Below are positions 10,584-19,417 of a stretch of 19,417 bases of DNA, piece by piece. Under the pieces are notes generated by a model. The model did not search any database. It saw only the letters and a list, made by a program, of their open reading frames with translations, and had not been told where the DNA came from. The translations under genes and the position numbers were made by a program. Position 1 is the stretch's first letter; the number at the start of each line of letters is the position of its first letter. Location of the stretch: contig BDDC01000153.1 in the NCBI GenBank assembly GCA_001662425.1, positions 78,410-97,826 of the forward strand. The letters run 5' to 3'. The DNA comes from Chlamydomonas sphaeroides. Lineage: Eukaryota > Chlorophyta > Chlorophyceae > Chlamydomonadales > Chlamydomonadaceae.

Positions 10584-12217
10584 AAACCGTGGACGCAGAA
10601 CCACCGGCTCCATCGGCTCGGCCCGCTACAGTGCCTTGCTCTATCTCCTGCCACCGTCAACCCGCCTCCGTATGCGGGGGCTGCGTCCCGCTGTTGCAGC
10701 GGTGCGGCAGGGCGCCAAGACAAACGAAAACATGCGGCGCAGCAGATCGGCACGGGCAGGAGGACAGGAGGGGTCACCGGCGGCCAGCTGGGGGTGGGGG
10801 CTCTGGCACCTGTCGCGGCTGCCTGCGCGGCATCCCGGCGCACCCCGGCATCCGGCTGGGGCCAACTCCCCGCCCCCGCAGCTGATGCCAGGCCGGAGGG
10901 ACGCTGTGTTTCCAAACAATGAAGCCACAAGTGAAAGACTGGGACGCGGCGCTGCATGCGTTGCTGGGTGCCACAGTTGCTCAATGTTTGTGTCAGCCCG
11001 CGTATTGCAGGAAACAGATTTGATAGAGTCTACCGAGCTGAATTGCCGACGTGTCGATGGAAATACATGTTAGATCGAGGGCTGTGTTGCATTCCCCCCG
11101 GGAGTCGGTACACCGGAAGCCGGCGCACCGTCGCAAGCGATGGAGGTAGGCCGCCGCCGCCGCACGAGGGCTCCACCGTATGGCGTATGCACAGCGCGCC
11201 GTCAGCGGCGGCTCACAGCAAACAGCACATTCCTGCCCGTAGCGCACCGCTTTCAAAGCCTAGATCCGGAACCAAGATTTGACCGAGCCACATGAAACAT
11301 CCCGCCAACAGAGCCAGAGGAAACACCCCTAGCCAACCCAACATTCCTGAACCATGGTCTATGCCCGGCGGAAGGCCGCCGCTGCGGTGCCGGTGCGTAC
11401 TGAGCCGCGTCGACAGCTGCCTGAGCTCAAGGGGAGCCCGGCACATGCGATGCAGCGGCAGGAGCCCAACCGGGTCCTTTGCAGGGCCCGGTGCCCTCGC
11501 CATGACCCTGCCCCAGCTGCCGTACGCGCCGTCACGGACCCTACCCCCTGCAGGGTAGAGCGTCGCAGCCGTCGTCTTATTGCACGCTGCCGTTAGCGGT
11601 GCCTAAGCCACTACACGGTTAACGAATGACCCTTGAATTATCAGCCACTGCGCGCCTCGTTAGTTGTCCTTGAGCAAGCAACACGCCACCCACCCAACAC
11701 ATACACCTGAACGCATCCCTGCTTCATATGCACGACCGACGCGTCATCAGCCCAGGGCATGCCGCGCGGCTCGTGTTTACTTGGTGTCCCTAATTCTGAC
11801 AACGCGCACAGCGTAAGGGGCATAAAATCGGCAGCAGCCCCTGATCAAGTGACGCATGCCCGAGAACCGCACTGCCTGCATGGCTGCCCCGTGCGCATCT
11901 ATGCCCCTGCCAGCGAAAGCACTGGTGGCGGCGACGACGGCATTTGCCCGTCCCCTTCGTCTCGCCTACTGCAGCTAATGCATCAGCATCAGCAGACATC
12001 CGCTGCCAACCGGGGTGCTCTCCAGGACTCGTGACTCTGCAACCGCTAACCAACCACAGGATTCTTCTTGCCCGGCCTCCAGACTATTGCCCATCTACAA
12101 GCTTTCAATGCACACGCGCCAGTTTACGGACGGTCCTGGTGCCCCCAGCCTACAGCGAACACGCGGCATGACAGCGGCGCAGCCACTTTCCTAGCGGCCA
12201 CCTTGGGCCTCTCTTAA

Positions 12218-12244
12218 CCTCGCCTCGCCTCGCCTCGCCTCGCC
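12218..12244. repeat. CCTCG pentanucleotide microsatellite, five copies
   Basis: Five exact CCTCG units plus CC lie about 20 bases beyond the stop codon of gene 3, in its probable 3' UTR (CGAGG in the transcript). Confidence 0.9.
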
Positions 12245-12266
12245 CACACACCCGCAGCTCCACGGC

Positions 12267-15200
12267 TCACGGCTCGGGCTCCGACGGGCCGCTGCTGCTG
12301 TCGTCGCAGCTCTCGCAGCCCGCGCCCGGACCCCACGTTACCACACGCGGCAGGCGCTGCCGCCATCGTGCCGCAAACGACCGGTAGCCCTCCGTCCCTT
12401 TGAACGCAGCCCACCGCGGCGAGCTGGCCCCCTTCATGAAGGCACGCAGCGCCGCACGGCTCGGCTCCGCGCCGGGCTGCAGCCACTCGGGCGCGTCCCC
12501 GGGCTGCCGCCGGACGCAATACACCAGGCAAGGGCCGGCCGCGCTGGCGCCGGACGCCACGCACACGTCCAGTACCTCTGCGACTTCGACCGCCTCGGGC
12601 GGCGGCGCCGCTGCGGCGCCGCCACGCCGCCCGCTGGCTGCCGACGCCTTGAGCGCGGGCCGTAATGACGACGTGGAGCTGGCGCTGGCGGCGCTGGGGC
12701 CTGTGCGCGCCGAGGCGCCCGCCCCCGAGGCGCGGCGGAGCGGCAGCCTGCACATCACAGGTGCGGCAGGGCGCAAGGGTGCGTGCGTGAGCCCGGAATC
12801 GGCTGCCGGATTAGGCAGACTCTGAGCAGAGCTGATTGGCGCACCGCGGCACGGAGCGGGGCCACGCACGGTACGGGACAGAGCTAGGTCGCAAAGCCCG
12901 AGAGCTCGGCGCCAGCATCCTGGCGTGAGCCCCTGTCGTCCCCTCGCGGCCCCAGGACTCCCGGGCACCCACCGCTCGTTGCGTGGGTACATGCCCCACA
13001 AAATGTCCGCCACGCGCGTGGCCCGGACCGACGACTCCTTGCGCGGCGAGCTGCGAGCCGGCGAGCTGCGGCCGCTGCCGCGCGCTGTCGGCCGTGCTGA
13101 CGGCGGCGCCGACGGCGGCAGCGACGCCGGCCCCGGCGCGGGCAGCGGCACAGCCGGCTGCCCGATCTGCATCGTGCCGTCGATCGTGTGCCGGACCGCC
13201 GGGCGAACTAGCAGCGACGCCGGCGTCGGCGGCGTCGGCGGCGAGGGCGGAGTGGGCGGCGTCAGCAGCGCGGCGGCGGCGTGGTGGCGGCGCGAGCCCG
13301 AGTGGTGCGTCGGCGTCCGGGGCCGCCGAGGTCGCGGCGGCGTGGGAGGGCGGGGCCGGGCACTCGGCTCCGGCTCATCCAGCTCGCTCAGCGGCGGGGA
13401 GCCCGGCGGCAGCGTCGGCGGCGCCGCCGCCGGCATCTGGCCCGGCGGAACTAGCACCGGCGACGGCGGCGGCCCCGACGGCCCGGTTGTGCCGGCATCC
13501 AACGAGGCGCCCGTGCCGCGCATGGCGAGGACTGCGGTGGCGGCCGTGCCATCCGCGGACACTACCACGCCTCCGGCGCTACTGCGTCCGGCGCCGCGGC
13601 CAGAGCCGCGCCAGCCCAGCCGCGTCCTCCGGCTGGGTGTGCCCCCGGTCGGCGGTGGAGGCCCCGCGCTGCCCGGCCGCTCGCCCGCGGCGGCGGCGTC
13701 CCTGGCGCCGGCCTGACCCGCCGTCGCCACGAAAGGCAGCACCTCGGAGATCGTCACCGCTTGCCGCACCTCGGCCCCTCCGCCGCCCCCCGCCCCGCTG
13801 CCGCCGCCGCCGCCGCCCGTGCCGCCGCCCGACGGAAGCCCGTACAGCACACGGTAGATCCCGGCCGCCGAGTCCTCCTCCGACAGCTTCCAGGCGGGCC
13901 GCGCCAGCGAGGGCGACGCGCTCAGCCTCAGGTGCGGGGAGCCCCTGCCGGTGCCGGTGCCGGTGCCGGTGCTGCCGGGCCCTAGGCCCAGCTCCCGCCC
14001 GCCCGGCCGCAGCAGCACCGACGGCGGCACCTGCACCGGCAGGTCCACCGCCAGGTCCAGGTCCAGCGACGGCGGCGGCACCTGGAGCCACGAGCGCGGC
14101 TCGCTGCTGCCGCCGCCGCCGAGGGAGGGCATGGCTGCGGCGGCTGTGGCGGCGGCGGCGGCGGCGGGCTCCTCGCCGTCGACGTCAATGCTGGCCAGGT
14201 CGTTGGCGGAGACGCGGCTGCGGCGGGAGGCGGCGGTGCGCAGGCCTTGCAGGGCGCGCTGCACCGCCGCCTCGCGGCCCTCCCGCGAGGGCCGCAGCGG
14301 CACGGGGGGGCAGGTGGGCTGCCCGGCGCTGCTGCCGGGCCGGCTGTCGGGGTCCTCGGCGACCGTGCCCGGGGTGCTGAGGCGGGGCCCCGTGCTGGTG
14401 GCGCTGAACTGCTGCGGCAGCTGTGGGCCACTGGCTGCTGCTGAGGATGAGGCCGCGGCGGAGGCTGCGGCGGAGGCTGGCGTGATCGCGGGCTGCGCGG
14501 GGGCGGACGGGGGGGAGAGCGGGAGCAGGTGCGGAAGAGTTAGACCGTGCGTCAGGCTGGAGAGGCAGGGGGCCGGCATTCTAAAACACGAGCGAGGCGC
14601 CATGCAACAGCTGCCCCCCAGTCCCGATGGAGCGGCCGCCGCACCAGCAGCGCCGAGTCGTCGCTGCCGACAGCCGAGCGTCGCCCGCCAGGGGCCCCTT
14701 CGCCACGCCTGGCGCGACCCGCTGCCGCGGCGCGCCGGCGCCACCACCACACCGATGCTGCGACCAGGCCGGCGAGGACCACGGCGCCGGCGGCGGCGCC
14801 GCATGCGGCCGCCACCACAAGCGTGTCCGCGGCTGCGCTTGGCGCACGGTACTCGGGGGCGACGGTAGGGCCACCAGGCTGCGGGAGGAACGGGGGGCAG
14901 GAGGGGGTTGGTGGGTGTTGGCAGCGCGAGGTGTGGTGTGTGCAGTGGGCCGGGTAGGGCAGCTTACCGGAAGCGGGGCGGGCGGGGGACTGCTGGGGTG
15001 CGCCGGGTAGCCCTGCGGCGGCGGCTCTGCTGCTGTGCCTAGCCCTTCGGCGCCCAGACGCCGCGAGCGGGCTTGCTCGCAAGAGGGAAGCGCCGCTGCG
15101 GGCCGACATGGCTGCTGCAGCGGCGCGGGAGCGTGAGGCTGCGCAGATGGCTGCGACAGCGCTGCGTCCGGTATGACTGATCGCCCGTGGCTGCGCAGCG

Positions 15201-15447
15201 ATGTCGTAATGTGAGCAGCCGGAGCAGCAGCCTGGCTCCGCGAGGGCGCAAGTTGCCCGAGATGCCGCCCATTTGTAACTACGTCCAAGGTCACTTGCGC
15301 GCCGCTCGCACTGTCAAACGTCGCGGCGTAAGAAAGGTGAACACATCCAGCAGTTAGGATGATGTTAATGATGAGCTGCGTGGCGTGTGCGATGGCGAGC
15401 CGAGGCCTGTTCCTGCTCCGCCTGCCCCCGCACCCCTGCCCACGCAT
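12267..15447 (-). CDS. Gene 3: predicted type I single-pass membrane protein of unknown family
   Basis: Exons on the minus strand: 15447-14968, 14878-14645, 14492-12973, 12747-12267; 904 residues. Splices are gtaagc at 14967, gtgcgg at 14644 and gtgggt at 12972, with CAG acceptors; phases 0, 0 and 2 all keep frame. Residues about 17-41 form a signal peptide (LIINIILTAGCVHLSYA). Residues 42-178 are a Ser/Pro/Ala-rich outer part. Residues 179-203 are a membrane span followed by WWWRRR, a stop-transfer signal that places the rest in the cytosol. The tail of about 700 residues is low complexity (Ala, Gly, Pro, Ser) with two similar motifs, IYRVLYGL (450-457) and VADILWGM (732-739). A compact-looking C-terminal domain covers about 796-880, followed by an acidic/Ser end. 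I recognise no family; the layout recalls a receptor or adaptor without a kinase. The 12748-12972 intron is stopless and could be retained. Confidence 0.6.
14681..14911 (-). other. Membrane-span exon of gene 3, with flanking intron 1 end
   Basis: The exon starting at 14878 encodes PGGPTVAPEY, then a 25-residue Ala/Val/Leu/Gly span beginning TLVVAAACG and ending VAASV, then WWWRRR and a basic stretch. Only this frame of the three gives a membrane span with a positively charged flank, which is why the model switches frame across the 89-bp intron 14879-14967. Confidence 0.65.
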
Positions 15448-16405
15448 CGAGCGAACTGAAGCCAAGTGATTTTGGATGGTCGCGGCCGGGTTGTGGCCGT
15501 CGGCGACATTCCGCTAAGCACAGAGCCCCAGACTGCGGTGCGAACTCAACCGAAACAATGTTGCAGGTGCCTCTATATAATGCAAGGGTTTGCTCATCGT
15601 TTGCCCGAGCCACTGCCTACGCCAAGGCCATATTATTGGTGCATTTTCGCTGTCCGACGGCGACTTGGCAGCATGCTCCTCAGTCATAAGCGTATGCGTG
15701 CCGTCACGTATCTGCATGATTCTTATGCCTGTACCGCAGAGGGCAGCCGCACTACATCATTCCGCGCATTCGAGTACTTTCGGCTCCTTACTTAAGCCTG
15801 CCTTTTTGTGTCGATGGGATGTTGGCTGGCATGATGGCTTGTTGTTACGACCCGTATGGGGAGCCGGCTCGATCCCTCTGAGGAGTGGAGGAGAAAGCTT
15901 GAGGAGGTTGCGGGCTTGCGGCGGGCGACACGTACGGAGTTAAGTACGGGACCAACACTTCGCGCGGTTGCCATCAACCTGAGGTATGTCTGCGTTCATG
16001 TCTTAAATGGAAGGTGATGCCGCAGCAGCTCTGTCATCTCTTGCCGTAACACAGTACTCATTCTCGGCTCACCAACAGCTCAGTCACCGGAGTAGCACTG
16101 GTTTCCGTTGGATGAGAACTCAATGCTCAATGTTGTCACTAGTTGATGAAACGCTTCGTTGTGAGGCACCAAGTGATGCATACTTGAAGCAGAAGGTTGC
16201 ACCTCGTGTCAAAAACGAGACGAAATTGGTTCTCATCTACCTAGCAGCAAGCGCCGGTGCTGTGTTCTGACAGCTGCGCAGGAGGGACCGGCACTCGGAG
16301 AATGGCGCGGCTGGCGAGTGAACCTCAAGACACTAAGCGAGCTGCTCTGCAGCGTAGAGGATAAAGCTTGGCGCGCACGGTCTGCAAGCGGCACGTGCGA
16401 AAGCA
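15448..16405. other. Divergent promoter region between genes 3 and 4
   Basis: About 960 bases separate the start codons of the two divergent genes. The stretch holds the TATA-like element and, from about 16000 to 16260, a patch clearly poorer in GC than its surroundings. A plus-strand frame of 87 codons from ATG 16007 to the stop at 16268-16270 lies in that patch (see findings). No RNA gene was seen. Confidence 0.5.
15573..15580 (-). promoter_or_regulatory. TATA-like element upstream of gene 3
   Basis: The minus strand reads TTATATAG, about 125 bases before the ATG at 15447. A start about 30 bases further on would give a 5' UTR near 95 nt. The plus-strand reading, CTATATAA, could instead serve a rightward transcript, but gene 4 begins more than 800 bases away. 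Confidence 0.4.
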
Positions 16406-19400
16406 ATGCTGCGACCGCATGCAGCGCCTAAGCGCGGAAGCAAATTTTCGTGGAGTGCCACGGCGGCCAGCAGCGGCAGCGAGGCGAGCCCGTTGGGCCC
16501 TCGCCGTAACGGCGGAGGTGCCATACCCCAAGGTCGACCGTACTCAGGCCGCCACGGGAGGGCTAACACCAACTCGCGTGGCTGCAGCTGCTTTACTCTG
16601 GTCGCCATCATCGCGCTGACTGTTGCTTTTGGCGCTCTCACCAAGCCAGCCGCGGCGCAAACGCCACCGCCACCGGACGGCTGCCCCGCCGGTAGGCATG
16701 GAGCGCTGCCACGAGGGGTCAGGGTCAGCGTTATGGACATGGGAAGGGATTCAGGGACAGGGTCATCGGGACAGGCACACGGGCGCGCGGCTGCGGACGC
16801 CATGCCTCACGCGCAAGGCGACCAGCGCTCCCTGGCCCCGTGGCCGCAGCGCCTTTGTGACGCCCTGGTGACCTCCCGCCCCTCAACCCGGCCGCCCGCA
16901 GGTAACTATGACTGTAACGTCGGCCTCACGACCGTCTACGGCGCGACCACGAGCACAGTCATGCACGGCGGCTCGCTGAGCGGAGCCTGCACGTGAGGAC
17001 CTGCCAACGAGCGCGCGTGTCATGAATTGACCTTGTCGATAGCCCGACTTCATTTCGTCGATGACCTGCAACAACGGCTAGACCCGCCACCGTCGGTGCC
17101 CCCGTGGCCCCTGTTGCGGCCTCCGTGCGGGTCCCCCGCTCCTGCAGCCGCCCTCTCACAGCCGCCCTGCTTCGGCCCCCGTTATCCCCGTGCGTGCGCC
17201 CGCAGCGGTAACTTGGCGGGCCCAGAGGCTTTCACGCGGTGCACGTCGGGCAACCCGTCACAGGTGTGGCCGGCGTCGGGAGCCCTGCGACTGCCCGCGC
17301 TCACCGCCGCTCAGCCCGTCATGCCGGGCCGTAACCGCGGGCGGTGCCGTACTGTGCCCAAATTCTCAGCGACCTTACTGCGTACGCTGAGCCTCGGCCG
17401 ACATTCGGCCTCAGCCGGTCTTGCGCCTCGGGCTTGGAGGGTCGGCGCCCATCGCCTGGGTACAAATGCGGCAGGCATGGCCGCTCAAGGCGGGCCGCGC
17501 TGCCCTGGCGGGGGGCCATCCCGGCCCTGCGTGCCTCCCGGCGCTACAGTCACGGCAAGGGTGCCCCTCTGGCACTGGCAGTGCCGGCTCACCGCCTGCG
17601 CTCGCCCGGGTCTGCGGTCGAAGCGGGGTGTAACGGGGCGGGCTTACTGTATCCCGGCTTGCCCCGGGCCTCCGCTGTCCGTGCCTCGACATCGCCGTCC
17701 CTTCTACCCTGCCGCCTCCCCTTCCTTGCGCTCCGTGGTCTGCTCCTCACACGGCAACCCATCCTCGTGCCAACGTATTCGCCTTCATGCCCCCTCACAG
17801 CCGCTGGACGCCACCAGCTGGTGCAACGTTCCCGCCCCCTCACCTTCCTCCCCCCTCACCTTCCTGGCCCCTCACCTTCCTGCCTCCCCACCCCTCCCTC
17901 AGCCGCTCGACGCCACCAGCTGGTGCAACATCAAGGGCTTTGCCAACGCAACCATCACCGTCTCCTTCACCATGGCGCTGTGGGCCACCTCCATAGGTGC
18001 GTGCGGCCACCGCCGGCCAGCGGCGCCCGGCGGCGAGCGCACGAGCGCAGGGACGTGTGCAACGCCTGACCCGGCGCCGGACTGGAACACACGCCGGGCT
18101 GCGCCCTGCGCCGCGCCCTCCGATCCGCCATGCGGCCATGCGGCCAAGCGGCGCGCCCTGCAGGGCGCCAGCCGCGCTGCGCGCTGCGTGCCGGATGGTA
18201 CGGATGGATCGTTTGGCCACCTGGCCACCTGGCGCCGCTGCTCGTGTGCTGCTCGGCCGCCGCACCGCTGCTGTTGGCGGGCCGCCTGCCGCACCGCTGC
18301 TGTGGGGCCGGCTGCCGCTGCGGTCGTTGTGCTGCGTCACCGCGCCCACAGACAGCCCTGGGGTCTGAATCGGTAGCGCCGATAGACTGAAGCGAGACGA
18401 AACGTCGACGCGTCGATCGGGTGAGCATAAGCGACGCGGGCCGCCCGCAGGCGTGTACGTTGTGGACTGCCAGGGCGGCTTCCTGACCGGCATCGTGACG
18501 CTGCATCTCATGGGAGGCGGCAGCCTGCCCGTGAGCTGCCCGCCCGACCTGTGCGACCCCGCCGTCTCGGCCTGCGCCACCAACGCCAACTACTGGTGAG
18601 CCAGCAGCGGCAGCCGCGGGGGCGCGCAGGCACAGGGCACCTGGATAGCTATTGCACGTGGCGCACGACGAGGTTCCACGCGGCCAAGCGTGACGAGTGC
18701 TGGCACTTTGCGCTGTACCACCAAACCAGGTACCACTGCGCACTGCCGACGCCGCTGTCCTATGTCACGGGTGAGTTGCCGGCGAGGGCGCGCTCCGTGC
18801 GCGCGCTTTGTGTGCTCCGGCCACCCGCCAGCGCCCGCATTCCGATCGGCTCCACCTATCGTCAACGATTCGTCTCGGTTCACTCTGTCGACGCCACCCA
18901 GTGCGATGCGAGGGCTGCCAACGTCCATGTGCAGCCGCGGTTGGCACCGGAGTGCGCGCCAGGGCGCTTGGCTGCAGCCACACGGGCATGACCTCCCACC
19001 CGTCCGTGTCGCAGGTATGTCGTTCAACATCTACAACCTGGATGGCCGCAACGCAATGGATGCGGTGCGCATGACGGGCTACCCTCCGCCGCCGCCGCCG
19101 CCGCCGCAGCCCCCGTCCCCGCCGCCGCGCCCGCCTTCGCCCAGGCCGCCCGTGCCCCCTAGCCCAACGCCACCAAGCCCGCCGCCGCCCAGCCCGCCGC
19201 CCTCCCCTCTCCCGCCAAGCCCCTCGCCCCCGAGCCCACGCCCGCCGTCCCCCGTGCCGCCATCCCCACACCCTCCCAGTCCTGCACCTCCCAGCCCACC
19301 ACCTTCGCCAGCGCCGCCCAGCCCCTCACCGCCGCCCTCGCCGCAACCACCCAGCCCCTCGCCTCCATCGCCGAAGCCCCCAAGCCCCTCCCCTCCCCTG

Positions 19401-19417
19401 TCGCCGCTGCCCCCAAG
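16406..19417 (+). CDS. Gene 4: secreted Cys-rich protein with PPSP stalk, probable cell-wall glycoprotein, 3' end missing
   Basis: Exons: 16406-16691, 16902-16992, 17206-17263, 17903-17996 (or from 17801), 18451-18595, 18730-18770, 19015 to window end; 372 complete codons. All junctions are GT-AG and in phase. Residues 62-78 are a hydrophobic signal core (CFTLVAIIALTVAFGAL) with likely cleavage after PAAA at 84. A region of about 155 residues follows with ten Cys (DGCPAGNYDC, SGACTGN, TRCTSG, SWCNIKGF, VVDCQGG, PVSCPPDLC, SACATN, YHCALP) and an N-A-T sequon. It then passes directly into PPSP repeats. This layout fits volvocine matrix glycoproteins, but I do not see the pherophorin pattern and recognise no family. 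The 61-residue n-region is unusually long; the true start may be in an upstream exon. The single longest intron (17264-17902) is the weakest part of the model. Confidence 0.6.
17801..17929 (+). repeat. Duplicated splice acceptor and exon start in gene 4 (102-bp spacing)
   Basis: The 27 bases from 17801 (CAG, then codons for PLDATSWCN) recur from 17903 with one mismatch. The spacing of 102 bases is exactly 34 codons. Both copies follow pyrimidine-rich CAG acceptors, and no stop separates them. Confidence 0.85.
17834..17881. repeat. 16-bp pyrimidine-rich tandem repeat
   Basis: Three copies of CTCACCTTCCT recur with period 16 (17839, 17855, 17871) between the two gene 4 acceptor copies. They extend the polypyrimidine tract before the second acceptor. 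Confidence 0.8.
19083..19417 (+). repeat. PPSP-repeat stalk of gene 4
   Basis: The terminal exon reads PPPPPPPPQPPSP, then PPSPxPPSP units (x = R, T, P, H, A, K) to the end of the window, with no stop. Such repeats are typical Hyp-O-glycosylated rods of volvocine wall and matrix proteins. A further domain may follow beyond the window. Confidence 0.85.

Larger units (their letters stand above)
9464..12266. other. Region between convergent genes 2 and 3, no gene recognised
   Basis: Genes 2 (+) and 3 (-) converge on this 2.8-kb stretch, so much of it is probably 3' UTR. Open frames in it (for example 10421-10984 minus and 10553-10885 plus) lack domain-like sequence, conserved motifs or matched splice sites. 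On the minus strand the nearest TGTAA to the stop of gene 3 is at 10574-10570, which would imply an unusually long 3' UTR of about 1.7 kb. Confidence 0.5.

Noticed and set aside
10421..10984. Minus-strand 187-codon frame in the convergent region
   Set aside because: No recognisable domain, no signal peptide and no splice support. It lies where 3' UTRs are expected.
12983..14380. Plus-strand 465-codon frame opposite gene 3
   Set aside because: The Ala/Arg/Pro-rich translation has no motif and mirrors the gene 3 exon, which has a signal peptide and membrane span upstream in correct phase.
17027..18376. Plus-strand 449-codon frame in gene 4 as a single exon
   Set aside because: It includes short true exons but also long tracts without domain character between good splice sites. 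Exons 3 and 4 join in phase without the intervening sequence.
16406..19417. Gene 4 as a typical pherophorin
   Set aside because: The stalk fits, but the Cys spacing and strand motifs of the N-terminal region do not match the pherophorin domain pattern as I know it.
1..19417. tRNA, rRNA, CRISPR array or complete transposon
   Set aside because: I saw no T-loop/anticodon arrangement, no spaced direct repeats, and no transposase or reverse-transcriptase motifs in any frame.

Overview
The window looks like nuclear DNA of a volvocine green alga (Chlamydomonas, Gonium or Volvox type). It is very GC-rich. Its genes are split by many short introns (about 90-640 bp) with GT-AG ends, often gtgagc or gtgcg donors and cccgcag acceptors. 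Its secreted proteins carry PPSP-type proline-rich stretches like those of algal hydroxyproline-rich cell-wall glycoproteins. I see no bacterial operon, rRNA, tRNA or CRISPR. All gene models were built by hand from reading frame, splice phase and, for genes 1 and 2, exon-by-exon comparison of the two copies. None is confirmed by transcripts.

Positions 2-3820 (+): the 3' eight exons of gene 1, a secreted copper radical oxidase (glyoxal oxidase type) behind a PPSP/PPSPK stalk; its 5' end lies before the window. Positions 5107-9463 (+): gene 2, a complete tandem paralogue of ten exons and 896 residues. It has a short signal-peptide exon, a proline-rich region of about 280 residues and the same catalytic domain. 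All five expected copper/radical-site residues (Cys, Tyr, Tyr-His, His) are present in both. Both carry a second proline-rich insert inside the C-terminal domain. Internal exon lengths are identical, but gene 2 has one extra intron. Blocks of perfect identity, one crossing an intron-exon border, suggest gene conversion.

Positions 9464-12266: no convincing gene; this should hold the 3' UTRs of gene 2 (+) and gene 3 (-). Positions 15447-12267 (-): gene 3, a predicted 904-residue type I membrane protein of no family I recognise, with a signal peptide, a short outer segment, one membrane span and a long low-complexity inner tail ending in a small folded-looking domain. Positions 15448-16405 form the divergent promoter region, with a TATA-like element and a patch of lower GC. 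Positions 16406-19417 (+): gene 4, cut by the window end, a predicted secreted Cys-rich protein running into a long PPSP stalk. One of its splice acceptors, together with the first codons of the next exon, is duplicated.

Inference: genes 1, 2 and 4 are probably extracellular-matrix proteins. The oxidases would make H2O2 from small aldehydes or alcohols outside the cell, which could feed oxidative cross-linking of Hyp-rich glycoproteins. Nothing in the sequence proves that the four genes act together. The most novel candidates are gene 3, the N-terminal Cys-rich domain of gene 4, and the proline-rich insert within the oxidase catalytic module.
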